64,000 bases of DNA from Stenopsyche tienmushanensis (lineage: Eukaryota; Arthropoda; Insecta; Trichoptera; Stenopsychidae). Within the stretch, counting starts at the first letter, position 1. Every line of letters starts with the position of its first letter. Shown here in pieces: positions 1-10,359 of this stretch. The translations under genes were made by a program, and so were the position numbers. A model generated the notes under the pieces. The model searched no databases. It had not been told where the DNA came from and was given only the letters and a program-made list of their open reading frames with translations. The DNA is taken from NCBI GenBank assembly GCA_008973525.1, contig WACJ01000503.1, positions 62,001 to 126,000 of the forward strand, in the 5' to 3' direction.

Positions 1-759
1 TTAAATATGAAAATAATATGCTTTGAAATTTTAACGCTATTCCAAGATTAAAAATGAATAAATAAAAGAAAAAGTTGATTTTTCGAACTATGTATATAAT
101 TATTTATATTTTTTTATAATGATATATGAGCAGCATCAATGTTATCCTTGTAAATGATTTTCTTCTTAAAATTCTATACTTATTATCCAATAAAGACAAT
201 CTCCATAGGAGACTTTTCTGGGGAAAGATTTTTCAAAGTAATTATTTCTTGTTCCAAGGTTTTTTTTTTGGGAAGGGAAAAATCTTTGAGTGAGTAGAGA
301 ACCGTTATTTTTGCATTTCGCCTTTCATTCTGGTTTAATTCCCAACATTTATATCATTTTGGCTACCTTTTCATTCCGGGAAAAATAAGGCTACCTTTGG
401 TTAATTTTTGACTCTTTGAAACTTAATTTCTAGAATAATTTAGAACATTTTGTTTCTACTTTTATTATAAGCATTCTATACGAATAATATTGTCATATTT
501 ATTCTCTTTAATTATTGATACATATTTATTTGTAAAAAAACAACTTTTTTTATTCAAAGTCCTCCTGAATCCATTTAATAGTGGAAATTTAAGATTCGCA
601 AGTTAAGCCACTCAAGGTGTAAAAATATTTAAATTTTCCTTCTTAAAGCTGAAAACATTTGTTCTTATAAAAAAGGATAAGAATTTATTCGCTGTTTTGT
701 TTATCACACGAGAGTGAATGTGCTTGTTAAAGTGTCCCAAAGTTTATTGTTGTTATAGT

Positions 760-1190
760 TAGAGCGCAACTAACGCCGGCGAAACCTTCTATAAATTTTG
801 AGCTTATCTGCTCTACTGTAATCCCGTTGTTCTTGGTTAGGTAGAATTTAGACATTTTTATTTACAGAACCGCCAGGACGTGTCGGATTTCGGCCGCCAT
901 AAAAGAGATAGTTTCCCAACAAAAGGGAGGAGTGCTTATTCAATTTCAATCGTGAAGAGAGCCCATCCGATGACAATTGCAACACAAAGCTTATTTTTAT
1001 TGAACACCAATGGATGGCTCGATTGTCTGCGTACAAATAAGAAGCAATCGCGATCACCAACATTTTCCACTCGCATTTTTGCCAGTTGGAAGAAAACCAT
1101 TTTGAATGGCGAAGCAAGAATGTCCTCAAATAAAGAGAATGGCTCTTCGGAATAGTTCTCCATCGGGCTTCCGATAAAGACATTCAAAGA
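760..1190. other. Higher-G+C block, open in several frames, unassigned
   Basis: This block is less A+T-rich than its surroundings. It is open for 91 codons on + (880-1155) and for 111 and 83 codons on - (848-1183 and 936-1187). On + the open frame is preceded by a splice-acceptor-like tract ending in CAG at about 866. No translation resembles a family I know, and being open on both strands is what a locally G+C-richer non-coding block also gives. It could be an unrecognised exon, a conserved non-coding element or an old repeat. Confidence 0.2.
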
Positions 1191-2141
1191 GAGAATAGCA
1201 AATATTTTACACTTTAATTATTTTAGTACGTTTTTATATTCAAAAAGTGTAGAGGGTTCTTTATTTTCGAATTAGGATGCAATTACTGAACGTTAAGCAA
1301 TGCTAAAGATTAGTAAATATGATGTTGACGCTATGGTGTCCTTTAATATGTGAAATCAATTTTGTCTGGAATTCTATGTACGAGTATTTATTCATGTTTC
1401 AATTTTAAAATAACAATGCACATATAACCGAGATACAATTTCACAGTATTTTCTTATGACAAAAATATTTGGATACTAATCCAACACTACTAAGAAAAGA
1501 AAAGAAGCATTTAAAATGCATCTCTATAAGAGAGTGTTTAAAGTTTCCTGAGTAGACAAAACGCATATCAAACAGTCTCTCAGATGTGTGGAAAGAAAAA
1601 AATATATACTCGTACTTGTACACTTATATATATAAAGAGAAGATGGTTGGAATACTTAAGACATTTCATATGAGGAAATTTGCATGAAATTTTCAAAGAA
1701 GAAGAAATTCCTTGCAAAAGAACAGAAGAGAATTATTTCAATGTAGCACAAAGGTATTATTTAAAGCATTCATAAACAAAATAAAATACAACAAAACCTT
1801 AATAAATGGAATATACGTTATACTAATTAAAGTATTAAGTATTCAAAAATAAAATCAATCTACTTGAACAATTATTATATAGTGAATTAGTTGATGGATT
1901 CGTATTATAAAGATTTGGCTTCAAGTTCAGAATGCGAAAAAAGTTGTCGCACAAAGCCACCAAACCTGTTATAATAGTAAAATTTAATTTTAAAATAATT
2001 GTATTTTGCCAATCACTCATAGATCCTACTTAAAATCAATATTCAATTAAAATTATTCAATCTTAACCATATGTGGAATCGTATTTAAATATCGTATTGC
2101 AGAAAATATTTCTTATTGCATTATATATATATCATATCATT

Positions 2142-2270
2142 CAGGGATTCGCACCGTAACTGAACCGAAAGCTGATAACCGGCAAAACCGTTATTTTACC
2201 GGAACGAAAACTGGAACTGAACCCATTCAAAAATATCGATGTTTATTCGGCTCAGTATACGTCTTACGTG
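2142..2270. repeat. Possible hAT terminus fragment
   Basis: The stretch starts with CAGGGATTCG and continues with several AACCGG/ACCGGAA-like subterminal motifs. That is typical of ends of some hAT elements with clustered short subterminal repeats. No opposite terminus or 8-bp target duplication was found, so this is at best a solo end. Confidence 0.28.
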
Positions 2271-2536
2271 AAAGGGTTTGGTTGATTTTTGTATAAATAA
2301 AATATGTAACCTTCACCAATAATGTAATCTGTTATAATTGTCTTGTTAAGTAAATACTTCAAATAATATTGTTATCTTAACCGGGAAATTTAGTTTTGCG
2401 TATGATAAAAAGTGTGTACGTGCAATGGGGAATTATTTCTATGGGATTACAGATTATTATGTATTGTACATATGATACCCAATCAAAATAATCGGTAGCT
2501 CATCATGCGCACTAGAGGGTAATTTTCGAAAGCTCT

Positions 2537-2604
2537 TGACGGAATATTTCGTCATACTCGCTACAATTGCTTTTGTGGAATGACGAAATATTTCGTCATA
2601 CTCG
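2537..2604. repeat. Two direct copies of a 24-bp unit containing an 18-bp palindrome
   Basis: Units at 2537-2560 and 2581-2604 differ at one position. The second contains TGACGAAATATTTCGTCA, a perfect 18-bp palindrome, and in the first one base is changed. The unit starts are 44 bp apart. Function is unknown; it may be a transposon end or a dimeric protein-binding site. Confidence 0.6.
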
Positions 2605-4589
2605 GTTAAGAGGTTAAGTCGCTAGTATGTATTTTGTTTAGGTTATAGCTCTCTTTTTTATATTTGCTATGTGCTCAGACTGGGACGTACTGATTTAAAT
2701 TTATTTCCTAGTGCTGTGTACTACAAGTAAGGACTTTCGTTTAATACATGTTATTATTATATATTTTTTAATTCTAATAGGTGTAAAATTTTAATTGTAA
2801 AATCATCAGAAGTTGTTGTTAGTCACACATCTCTGATAATTTGTATAGAAATTTATGAATACATTCAATCCAAATAAATACATATATGGCGGTATGTCAA
2901 ATAAGGTTCTTAGTCTGGAAGAAAAATCGATACGCTTGAATTTTAAAAATAGAAAGCTTTAAAGTCTATAAGTGTTCATCAATCATAAAACGATATCGCA
3001 TGTGAAATACGATGAATATTTAAATATGCTATTAATTACAAACCCATAATGGATGAAGCTTATCAAAATAATATGAGAAAAACTGAATGTTAAATACAAA
3101 AAATGTTATGGATGTTGAAATAATATTCAGAATGTTTTTATTTGAGGTAGGCTTATCACAGTTATTTTTTTATGGAACCATTACCAACCATTTTAACAGG
3201 GTTTTTGAAAATATGGTCACCAACCCTGTGTCCTGTAGACTTGAACCCAAGATTATTGAGTTATTAGTCTGGCACCTAATAACGAAACGACCTAAAGGTT
3301 ATCGGCTAGTAAATATCAAAAATCATCGAAAGGTATTGATATTGTGGCTGTTATTGATAGGATTTCTCTCATCGATTTATCAATTAACAATCAAAGGAAA
3401 GTCGACTGACATAATGATGATAATTTTCATTTTGATAATTATCAATAGACATCAAGTCGATTGAAATGTAACATGTATATTGGACAATAATCCATACCCA
3501 TTCCATGTCCAATTTCATACATTTATATACATCTCAGATATGCTTATGTTATATTGGATCACAAAGTATTTAAAGCTGTATTTTATTTACTTATTTGAAA
3601 GAATAATTTAAATGAAATGTTAATAAAGTGTTTATATATATTTTTTTATACATAAGTTTTCATTTCGGTTTCTTTACAATTGCTTTTCAAATTCCATTTT
3701 TAGATCCACTAGTGGGAAAATGTTATTCATCATTAGCCTAATGGCTTACAACAACATACATTATAAGTCGAAAAACAGCATTAGCATTACAAAAAGTATT
3801 GGCAGTCGATACCCAAAAGTTTCAAAATCGATCCGACCGTCAACAACCACAATTGACGCGGTCACACATCTGGCTCCATCGGTTGATAATCCAGAATGTT
3901 TCGTAACACGGACGATCTCATTTACACGGATGATCTTAAAATGTACCGCGGTTAATGAGTATTGTCAAAAGTTTGTAAACGGTTAACCAAAACATGTCTT
4001 ATCACTTTGAGTTCTTCAACCCGTGACGAGTTTGACGCAATTCTCATTATCACCACCAAGGAAGACTTTGCTTAATTATATATCTAACTCTGAACTTTTG
4101 TAGGGCTCATTATCTCCACGGATAGACGGCGATATCTATCGCTCACTTCTTATTAACAATGTTTCTCTCGTCAGGACAAAAATAAATAGATTGTTTGCTA
4201 TTTAAGCTAAATATTTTATTTATTATTTAAAAAATATTTCGACAACAAATTTTACATATTGAGCGCATAATATCGAGCTGGTTGTCGTGGAACCCTTATG
4301 CAGGATAGGGTCGCGAATGCTCAACTTTTATGATGCTGAAAGCTGCATTATGATATCCATTTGCGAAGCCATTTAACCATCACATTCTTCTAAAATCTAA
4401 AAGTTCGCTATCACTTAACTAAAAATAGAAAAGTGAATCTTCAATTTTCATCGTTACTTTTATGTTGGATTATATTAAGAAAGCTCAGCATGGAGTTTTT
4501 TAATAAACAAATATTATAAATGTATTTGTTAGGTCTGCGTATAACGATTTAATATCAGTTTATTCCATTTTTGTTTGATAATATATTTG

Positions 4590-5068
4590 CAGTATTTTAA
4601 CGCCAAGTTAAATGTTATTTCATTTCAACTTAAACTGTCAAATTAAATGATTTATACTTCAAATTAAACGGTGTATATTTGTAAGCAGATAAAATGATTT
4701 TTACATTGATGTAAAAATTCCAATTATTATGTATACGTAAAGACGCGTTTAAAGTTTGGAAATATTCATGAAAATGTAAAAAAGAAGAAAAATTACAGAT
4801 GTGGAGTGATGACAACCTGATAAATCTGTTGGTCCAATTATTGAATACATACTATAGTACATGTGTATATAAAGATGCGTTTAAATTTGACAAATATAAA
4901 TACGAAAACATTAAGAAGAATAAAAGTGATAGTTGGATGTGGAAATTGCAAAGCTCCCCTGTGCTTTGTTTCATTTCATTTCATCTCACATCTGATAGTT
5001 TAACTTGAAATGAAAAAGATTTAATATGAAATTGAGTTGAAAAATTTTAACTTGGCGTAAAAATGCTA
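4590..5068. mobile_element. MITE, about 479 bp, with Tc1/mariner-like termini
   Basis: The left end begins CAGTATTTTAACGCCAAGTT. The right end reads AACTTGGCGTAAAAATGCTA, its imperfect reverse complement. The inverted repeats extend inward for roughly 60 bp with mismatches, including a shared block TTTCATTTCAACTTAAAC or its complement. A TA follows the right end at 5069-5070; the left TA is not preserved. Internally two roughly 40-bp direct repeats can be seen near 4730-4790 and 4862-4900, both around AAAGA(C/T)GCGTTTAAA. There is no transposase frame. A second copy of one end lies at 45549-45611. The CAGT start and TA target suggest mobilisation by a Tc1/mariner transposase, which is inference. 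Confidence 0.7.
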
Positions 5069-5406
5069 TACTATAATGTTCAAAATTAACAGTGAATTGA
5101 ATTAATCAAAAATATTTACGAAAATATGTTTCATTATAACTGACAATTGATCAGAGCCATTTCTATCCATACTTTCACGTGTTTCTCAATTACATCTCAA
5201 TTCATCTTCATCTATACATTCTGAAAAGATGACGAGGTGTATACAAAAAAAAAACACTTTGCATTATCAATGTCTCAAAATTTTAAAAAAGGGAAGGACA
5301 CCGAATAACAAAATCAAGCTGGAATAATATCGAATTAAAAAAAATAATATAGAAAAACACTTATTAATTAGTTTCAAACCTTTATTGTTAATACTTTAAG
5401 ATACTA

Positions 5407-6437
5407 TCAGGTTGGGGAATAAGTTCGTAGCGTTTTTATATTTTCTTGTTTTACAATATTTTTTTGCTTTTTGACAAAGTTTTTAATATTCATTCAATAG
5501 AGTTCATTCTGTTCTACAAATCTGTGTTAATCATCTTTTTGAATAATTTATTTTTTAACTATTTTTGAGTCTTAAAATTGGAATATCCAGGAGGTAAAAA
5601 GTAAAATTTTCGACATCTACTCTTTTTCGCTTTTAATCGAGGTCAAAAAGCTGCTGAAGTAGCCTGGGATATTTGCAACGTATACAGAGAAGGTGTCATA
5701 GGTAAGTTTACAGAACGTAAATGGTTTGCAAAGTTCAAAAATGGCGATTTTGATGTTGACGATACGCCCCATAGCAGAAGACCTTCTAAATTCGACGAAG
5801 ATCGTTATAAATCACTTTTGAAGGAGGACGGTCGCCAAACAAGTCATGAATTGGCCAAAAAAATGAATTGTGATCATAAAACGATTCTCCATTATCTTCA
5901 TTCAATGGGATTTGCTAAAAAAATTGGGAGCCACAGCGATTTTTGTACCTAATCGTCACGGGAGATGAGAAATAGTGCATACACATAAACATGAAGCAAA
6001 AAAAAAGAATGAGTGGCTCCAGGAAAAACGCCAAAACCAAGAGTCAAGCCTGACCTTCATCCAAAGAAGACCATGATCTGCGTTTGGTGGGACAGGGAGG
6101 GCATGGTGCATTGGGAATTGCTCGAGAGGAATGCCACGGTCAACAAGGAGTTCTACATAGCTCAGCTAGATTACCATATTTTTCGCTCCCTATCGAACCA
6201 TATGAGAGGCTTTACCTTCAACAATGAAGACGACTTTAAAAACTGACTTAACAAATTCTTCGTTACGAGACTGGGCGATTTTTGACGGAACGGCATCGAC
6301 AAATTGGTCAAGAGGTGGGGGGAGGTAGTAAACAGCAACGGCAAATACATAATTAATTTATTTATCGTTAAAGCTATTGATTTTTGTTTAAATAAAAGTT
6401 TTTGATAAAAACGCTACGAACTTTTTCCCCAACCTAA
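5407..6437 (+). mobile_element. Internally deleted mariner with intact termini and TA target duplication
   Basis: Inverted repeats of about 30 bp begin TCAGGTTGGGGAATAAGTTC on the left and, reversed, TTAGGTTGGGGAAAAAGTTC on the right. TA lies on both sides (5405-5406 and 6438-6439). The interior on + encodes mariner transposase pieces. From about 5640 there is the N-terminal helix-turn-helix part, with WFAKFKNGDFDVDD and a run to HYLHSMGFAKKIG. Then comes a decayed stretch carrying a GDE-like remnant near 5965, and at about 6013-6246 the WWDREG region with the second catalytic aspartate. The segment with the third aspartate (the HDNARPH region) is missing, and the frame jumps straight to a C-terminal HIFRSL segment. 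At 1031 bp it is shorter than the usual 1.3 kb. It cannot make active transposase but may be mobilisable in trans. Confidence 0.9.
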
Positions 6438-6552
6438 TATTTGACACCTGCTGAAAAACTGCTTTTTTAGCGTTCTCACGAACATGCAATAAATAATTAA
6501 TACACGATGCAATTTAACTTATTAATATATTTAAACGCGTATTATACTTAAA

Positions 6553-6716
6553 TCATCCATATGGTCCGTTGAATGAGCGTTCTAAATGATACTCGGAGGT
6601 TATGCTAACTTCAATATCAAGCAAATGAGGTGGATATGACCTCTTTCTATGAATAGATATTGAAGTCGCCTTAATTCTGCAGTGGACTATTTGTGGGTGT
6701 ACTATGATGATTATAC
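6553..6716 (+). repeat. Dispersed repeat with TGATGA-type tail, copy 1
   Basis: This copy shares a core with copies at 24583, 36172, 36617 and 37727. The core is a (G/C)TTG(A/G)ATGAGCG motif, then CTTCAATATC (6609-6618) paired with GATATTGAAG (6656-6665), then CTGCAGTGGACT and an ATGATGATT tail. A TGA-rich 3' tail of this kind is common in RTE-clade non-LTR elements and the SINEs that use them; assignment to that group is inference. Confidence 0.6.
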
Positions 6717-7818
6717 TGAATATGCTATAAAAATGAATTAATTGAATGGGAAAACTCTATAAAAATGTTTATGTTGTGCAGAAATTTAGGTTTCTTTGTC
6801 TTTTTGTGCATTTTTTTAGAAAATTTACAGCACAAAGTGTAGAAAAAATCATCTTGATTATCAATCAGCTGAGAGTAAAAAGTCTTAAAATTGGAATACA
6901 CAATAGGGTTATTGAACATTTCGAAAATGGAAAAATCTATTGTACTAATGATACAAAAAGCCTTTTGCCTTTCGTAGCCATAATTGGTAATACGGTACGA
7001 AATTCAGCGAACACTGCACTCACACAAAATGAGGAGCATAAATCCTCCCTGGAAGATTTTACAATTAATTATTTTGTAGAATGTATATGTATTTATTTAG
7101 TTATCCCGTAGGAAATCCATTTTTTCACATTAAAATTTTATTTTTTTACACAAGTCCATATAAAATATAATCATCTTTATTAACGAAAGAGCTCTCATAT
7201 TTTTCGCAAGATTTTTATTTTCTTATAGAAACTAGACGTTTTTGACTGAAAATACGAATCCAAATGATTTTTGATCTCGTCGATGTTTTTATTTTTGTCT
7301 CATAATGAATGCTATTAAAATCGATTTCGCAGTTATCGTTTCGTCCGGCTCAAAAGCTCATAGCAAATAACTCCAGTCATATTACACCAAATACATAAAA
7401 TAACCATTGTTTTACACTTTTTACATTATTGTAAACGATCCATTTCTAGTCTCCAGTGATATGTTTTTAGGAAAAAATTAGAAACATCCATAATTTTTTG
7501 TCATCCTATTTAAAGCGTTTTCATCAAAATGTACATCAGTTTATCGTTAGGATTGGTTCAGAAATTTCATTGATGTTGTTTGTGATAGCATGATTTGTGA
7601 AATCATGTCGAATATGTTCTTCATTGATATCGGGCTTCGCCATGTTTAACCTTAATAATAAAATAATATTTATGAACACGAAGTAAAAATGAGAAGTTTC
7701 TGCAATTGTGTCTGGATATAGACTGAGTTCAAATAAAAGCGTACGAAAATAATAGATTTATTTCGAAAGGAGCTAAAATTTTTAATTAATATTTTGGTGT
7801 TTTTTTTATAAATTTTAG

Positions 7819-8428
7819 GTGAGAAGCTATTTGAGAGCCAAAAATATCACATAACTCCAATAACGTTAAATGAATACATTTCATTGACGAATATCACAAT
7901 AACAAACTTAGAAAAGAGGGATTTTGGAGTATACACGTGTGCTTCCGAAAATACATTTGGAAGAGCCGAAGGCACACTAAAACTTCGAGGTATAACTTAT
8001 TCGTCTGAATCTTCGGTTAACAACCTTTTTGGGAAGTTCGTTAATGTGATTTCATTGTTGTTTGTGTAGAGATCATTCTGCCGCCGAAGACGACGACCAC
8101 CACAACGACGACGACAACCACAACGACGACGACGACAACGCAGCCTCCGCCCACAATGAAGCCGCGTAAGAAACCGGGAAAAGGCGGTAAACAGGCAGAC
8201 AAAAAGGTGATAAACCACATCTTACCACCGGACGATACAGGACAGAAGATAGCCGGGGGTGAGATTGACCCCGGAAGTGAAGGTAATGCAAATGCTTTGG
8301 ACAGGAAAGACAAGCTTCCAAGACCCACGACTAAACCGCAATGGAGGATACACAATAATGCACACGTCATTGCGTGTCCATCCGCATGGTTTATCTATAT
8401 TAATATATTATTTGTCCTTTTTTCATAA
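7819..8428 (+). CDS. DIP/lachesin-like Ig cell-surface protein, last two exons
   Basis: Two exons are visible. The exon at 7819-7989 (171 bp) follows AATTTTAG, starts with the last two bases of a codon and ends with one base (phase 1 on both sides). The exon at 8070-8428 follows TTTGTGTAG and ends at TAA; the intron between is 80 bp. The first exon encodes the second half of the third Ig domain: GEKL at the start, an N-glycosylation site NIT, the Ig signature DFGVYTC and GRAEGTLKLR. The terminal exon encodes EIILPPK, 17 consecutive threonines, a Lys/Gly-rich then Asp-rich stalk, and a hydrophobic C-terminus (about the last 20 residues, ending in ILFVLFS) fitting a GPI-anchor signal. DIPs are neuronal surface receptors that bind Dpr proteins during synapse and circuit formation. 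The signal peptide, Ig1, Ig2 and first half of Ig3 lie upstream of the window. A lachesin-type protein is the main alternative. Confidence 0.85.
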
Positions 8429-8533
8429 AGGACATTTTTGTAAATGAATTAAAATTATGCATATAAAGATTTATTATATCAGTGTCCGTATTAAGGACAC
8501 AAAATTATAGTCAGGTAAGATGTTTTTATTTTT

Positions 8534-8539
8534 AATAAA
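8534..8539 (+). other. Candidate poly(A) signal of the first DIP gene
   Basis: AATAAA lies 106 bp after the stop codon, with a second one at 8554-8559. In such A+T-rich DNA this motif is frequent, so only its position supports it. Confidence 0.35.
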
Positions 8540-8700
8540 TTAAATAGGACAATAATAAATATAAAAATATATAGGTCTAAATTTTTATTATTAATAATTG
8601 GTTTTTAACATTTGACCGTAAATTAAATATTTGGGGAACCTGAAAGTAATATTTTTTTTCATTTGTAAAACACTTAAATCAAAAACTATTTTACACAATA

Positions 8701-9130
8701 CAGTAGAACCTTGATTATCCAGACTAATTGAGGATGAAAGTAGTTCGCATTACGAAAATCCGGATAATCGAAAATAATCATAAATGACAGGGAAAAACGG
8801 GGAAAGTATGAATAGTTTTTATTGTTTGGATTTACATACACATACACATATAATGAATTATTTTTATTAAAATAATCAATGATCGGTTTTGGTTTTACAC
8901 TAGCTCTTCTTTTAGAAGTGGCCAAATTGCGAATAGTCTTCAATTCAGAATTACACTCTTCTTGGTTCTCAAGCCATTTCATGGCGACATCTAAACATTG
9001 AAAACTTTCAGAATGTGTAGGACCAATATTTTCTCCCTCGCCAATTTCTTCTTCATCTTCCCGATCTTATTCTTCTGAGGCAAATATTCCTTTAACCCTT
9101 TGCACTCCGCACCATCTTGAATGTTACCTA
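8701..9130 (-). mobile_element. pogo/Tigger-type element relic: one terminus and transposase C-terminus
   Basis: The left end starts CAGTAGAACCTTGATTATCC directly after a TA, which is the classic pogo/Tigger terminal repeat. On - a reading frame from about 9080 to 8850 runs through an acidic stretch (DREDEEEIGEGE), then AMKWLENQEECN, then an LxxIRNLA motif and a basic KPKPIIDYFNKN tail. This matches the last part of Tigger-family transposases. The DDE domain, DNA-binding region and the other terminus are missing. The transposase remnant is on the minus strand with its 3' end next to the preserved terminus. Confidence 0.75.
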
Positions 9131-9191
9131 CCAGCAACTCCGGGCCACTTTGTTATAGAAACGTACATTAACGAATCCTCATATTATATAG

Positions 9192-10076
9192 CAGAGCCGT
9201 AACTAGGGTATGATGCGCCCGTGGCAAAAATCTAAATTGCCCCCCCCCCTTCCCCATTTTTTCGTGATATCAAGAAGTTGTTCATTTGTCAATTTTTTTC
9301 TATAGATCTGATAATAAATTTTTGATTTTTAATATGTGCAAGAGAAGAATATAATAACCTATTAATATATAAAATTAAAAACTAAGTCGGCTTTTTAGTT
9401 AAATTTTCATATATTCTTAACGCGAAAACCTTAAAACTTCAAGTATATCCAATCAACAATATTATATTGAAAAAATTCAGCCAGTTCGATTTAAAATTTT
9501 TTAAGCCCCAACTTAAGTCGTTTTTGAAAATACAGATTCGAGATAATCTCATTTAACCCATTGACGTACAGTTACCGTCAAATACCGTCATGAGTCAGCA
9601 GATAATACCTGCTTATTACGCCAGATAATTCCATGCATACCATCTTCACCGACACTTCAAATCAAAGACTCTCATGCTTGACATCGATTATCTGTCCAGT
9701 GGCTTTATCTACTTTGAGTCGATTTTCAGAGTAATGAGAATGAGAAGTACTTGTTTTCAACCTTTTTTATTGTGACAGAGGATCCTGTTTAATTTTTCTT
9801 ATATTATATTTGGATAAGATAAGATTTGAAGTGCTGCGAAGAAAATATGCAGACTTATCTGGCACAATAAGCAAGTATTATCTGCAAATGAAGACGCAGG
9901 GGAACCCCACGCAAGATACCGAAAATGACTCCGTAATACTGATATGTATATTAACGCGTATTATTTAGAGTAGAATGGTCAAGTAAAATAAAAACCACGT
10001 GCAACTCTCTCAATCGGGTCGGTATCCTACGTTTTGCGCCCCAAGCTTGCTTTGCTACGCCCTAGTTACGACCCTG
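9192..10076. mobile_element. Non-autonomous hAT-type element, 885 bp, with perfect 8-bp target duplication
   Basis: The ends are CAGAGCCGTAACTAGGG and, reversed, CAGGGTCGTAACTAGGG, about 17 bp with two mismatches. TTATATAG stands on both sides (9184-9191 and 10077-10084) as a perfect 8-bp duplication, which together with the CAG start is diagnostic of hAT superfamily insertion. No transposase frame is present. A run of 11 C follows about 48 bp after the left end. The interior contains its own inverted repeat pair (9598-9628 with 9855-9885). The intact target duplication suggests a fairly recent insertion. Confidence 0.88.
9598..9885. repeat. Inverted repeat pair nested in the hAT element
   Basis: The arm at 9598-9628 starts GCAGATAATACCTGCTTATT. 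The arm at 9855-9885 is its reverse complement over about 31 bp with a few mismatches. The loop is 226 bp and has no coding frame. It could be a second small element inserted into the first, or subterminal structure of the hAT element itself. Confidence 0.65.
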
Positions 10077-10291
10077 TTATATAGTATAGTTTTGAAACCA
10101 AGTAAGGTATCATAATGATATTGGACTTAGATGAATTCGTAAACATCGAGAAATATATATTTGTAAAAAAATTATGTAAAAGTTGATAATACACATTTCC
10201 AGCCCCCCAAAAAAATAACCTTCTCCACCACTGGAATAAATTGTTTAATTAAATTTTCCGCAATCACTAATAAACTTTGATGTCTCACCAG

Positions 10292-10352
10292 AGTGATATG
10301 CTAAAATTACGATGTCCCCTGAGAGGGGACATCGTAATACTCGCATATCACT
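10292..10352. repeat. Near-perfect 61-bp hairpin
   Basis: The arms consist of 10 bp (AGTGATATGC / GCATATCACT), a 4-nt by 4-nt mismatch, then 15 bp perfectly paired (ATTACGATGTCCCCT / AGGGGACATCGTAAT) around a 3-nt GAG. It is more G+C-rich than its surroundings. It could be a young foldback insertion, a structured RNA or a precursor-like hairpin. The tiny loop argues against a standard microRNA precursor. Confidence 0.7.
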
Positions 10353-10359
10353 AATAATT

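Larger units (their letters stand above)
1..7818 (+). other. Probable large intron of the first DIP gene, with transposon debris
   Basis: The exon at 7819 begins inside an immunoglobulin domain, so earlier exons must exist. I found no matching Ig half-exon in 1-7818, so I infer that this stretch is intron and that the 5' exons lie outside the window. It holds an open block at 760-1190, a possible hAT end at 2142, a duplicated palindrome at 2537-2604, a MITE at 4590-5068, a mariner at 5407-6437 and a dispersed repeat at 6553-6716. Open frames at 3087-3464, 3720-3986 and 6746-7111 show no recognisable domain. Nothing else is recognisable in 1200-2140, 2650-4589 or 6720-7818. Confidence 0.5.

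Noticed and set aside
3087..3464. 125-codon + frame
   Set aside because: Hydrophobic/Ile-rich random-looking translation; searched for an Ig half-exon of the DIP gene and found none.
7997..8370. Long minus-strand frames opposite the first DIP terminal exon
   Set aside because: They are shadows of the threonine-codon run and the stalk-coding exon on +, giving Val- or Arg/Ser-rich low-complexity peptides.
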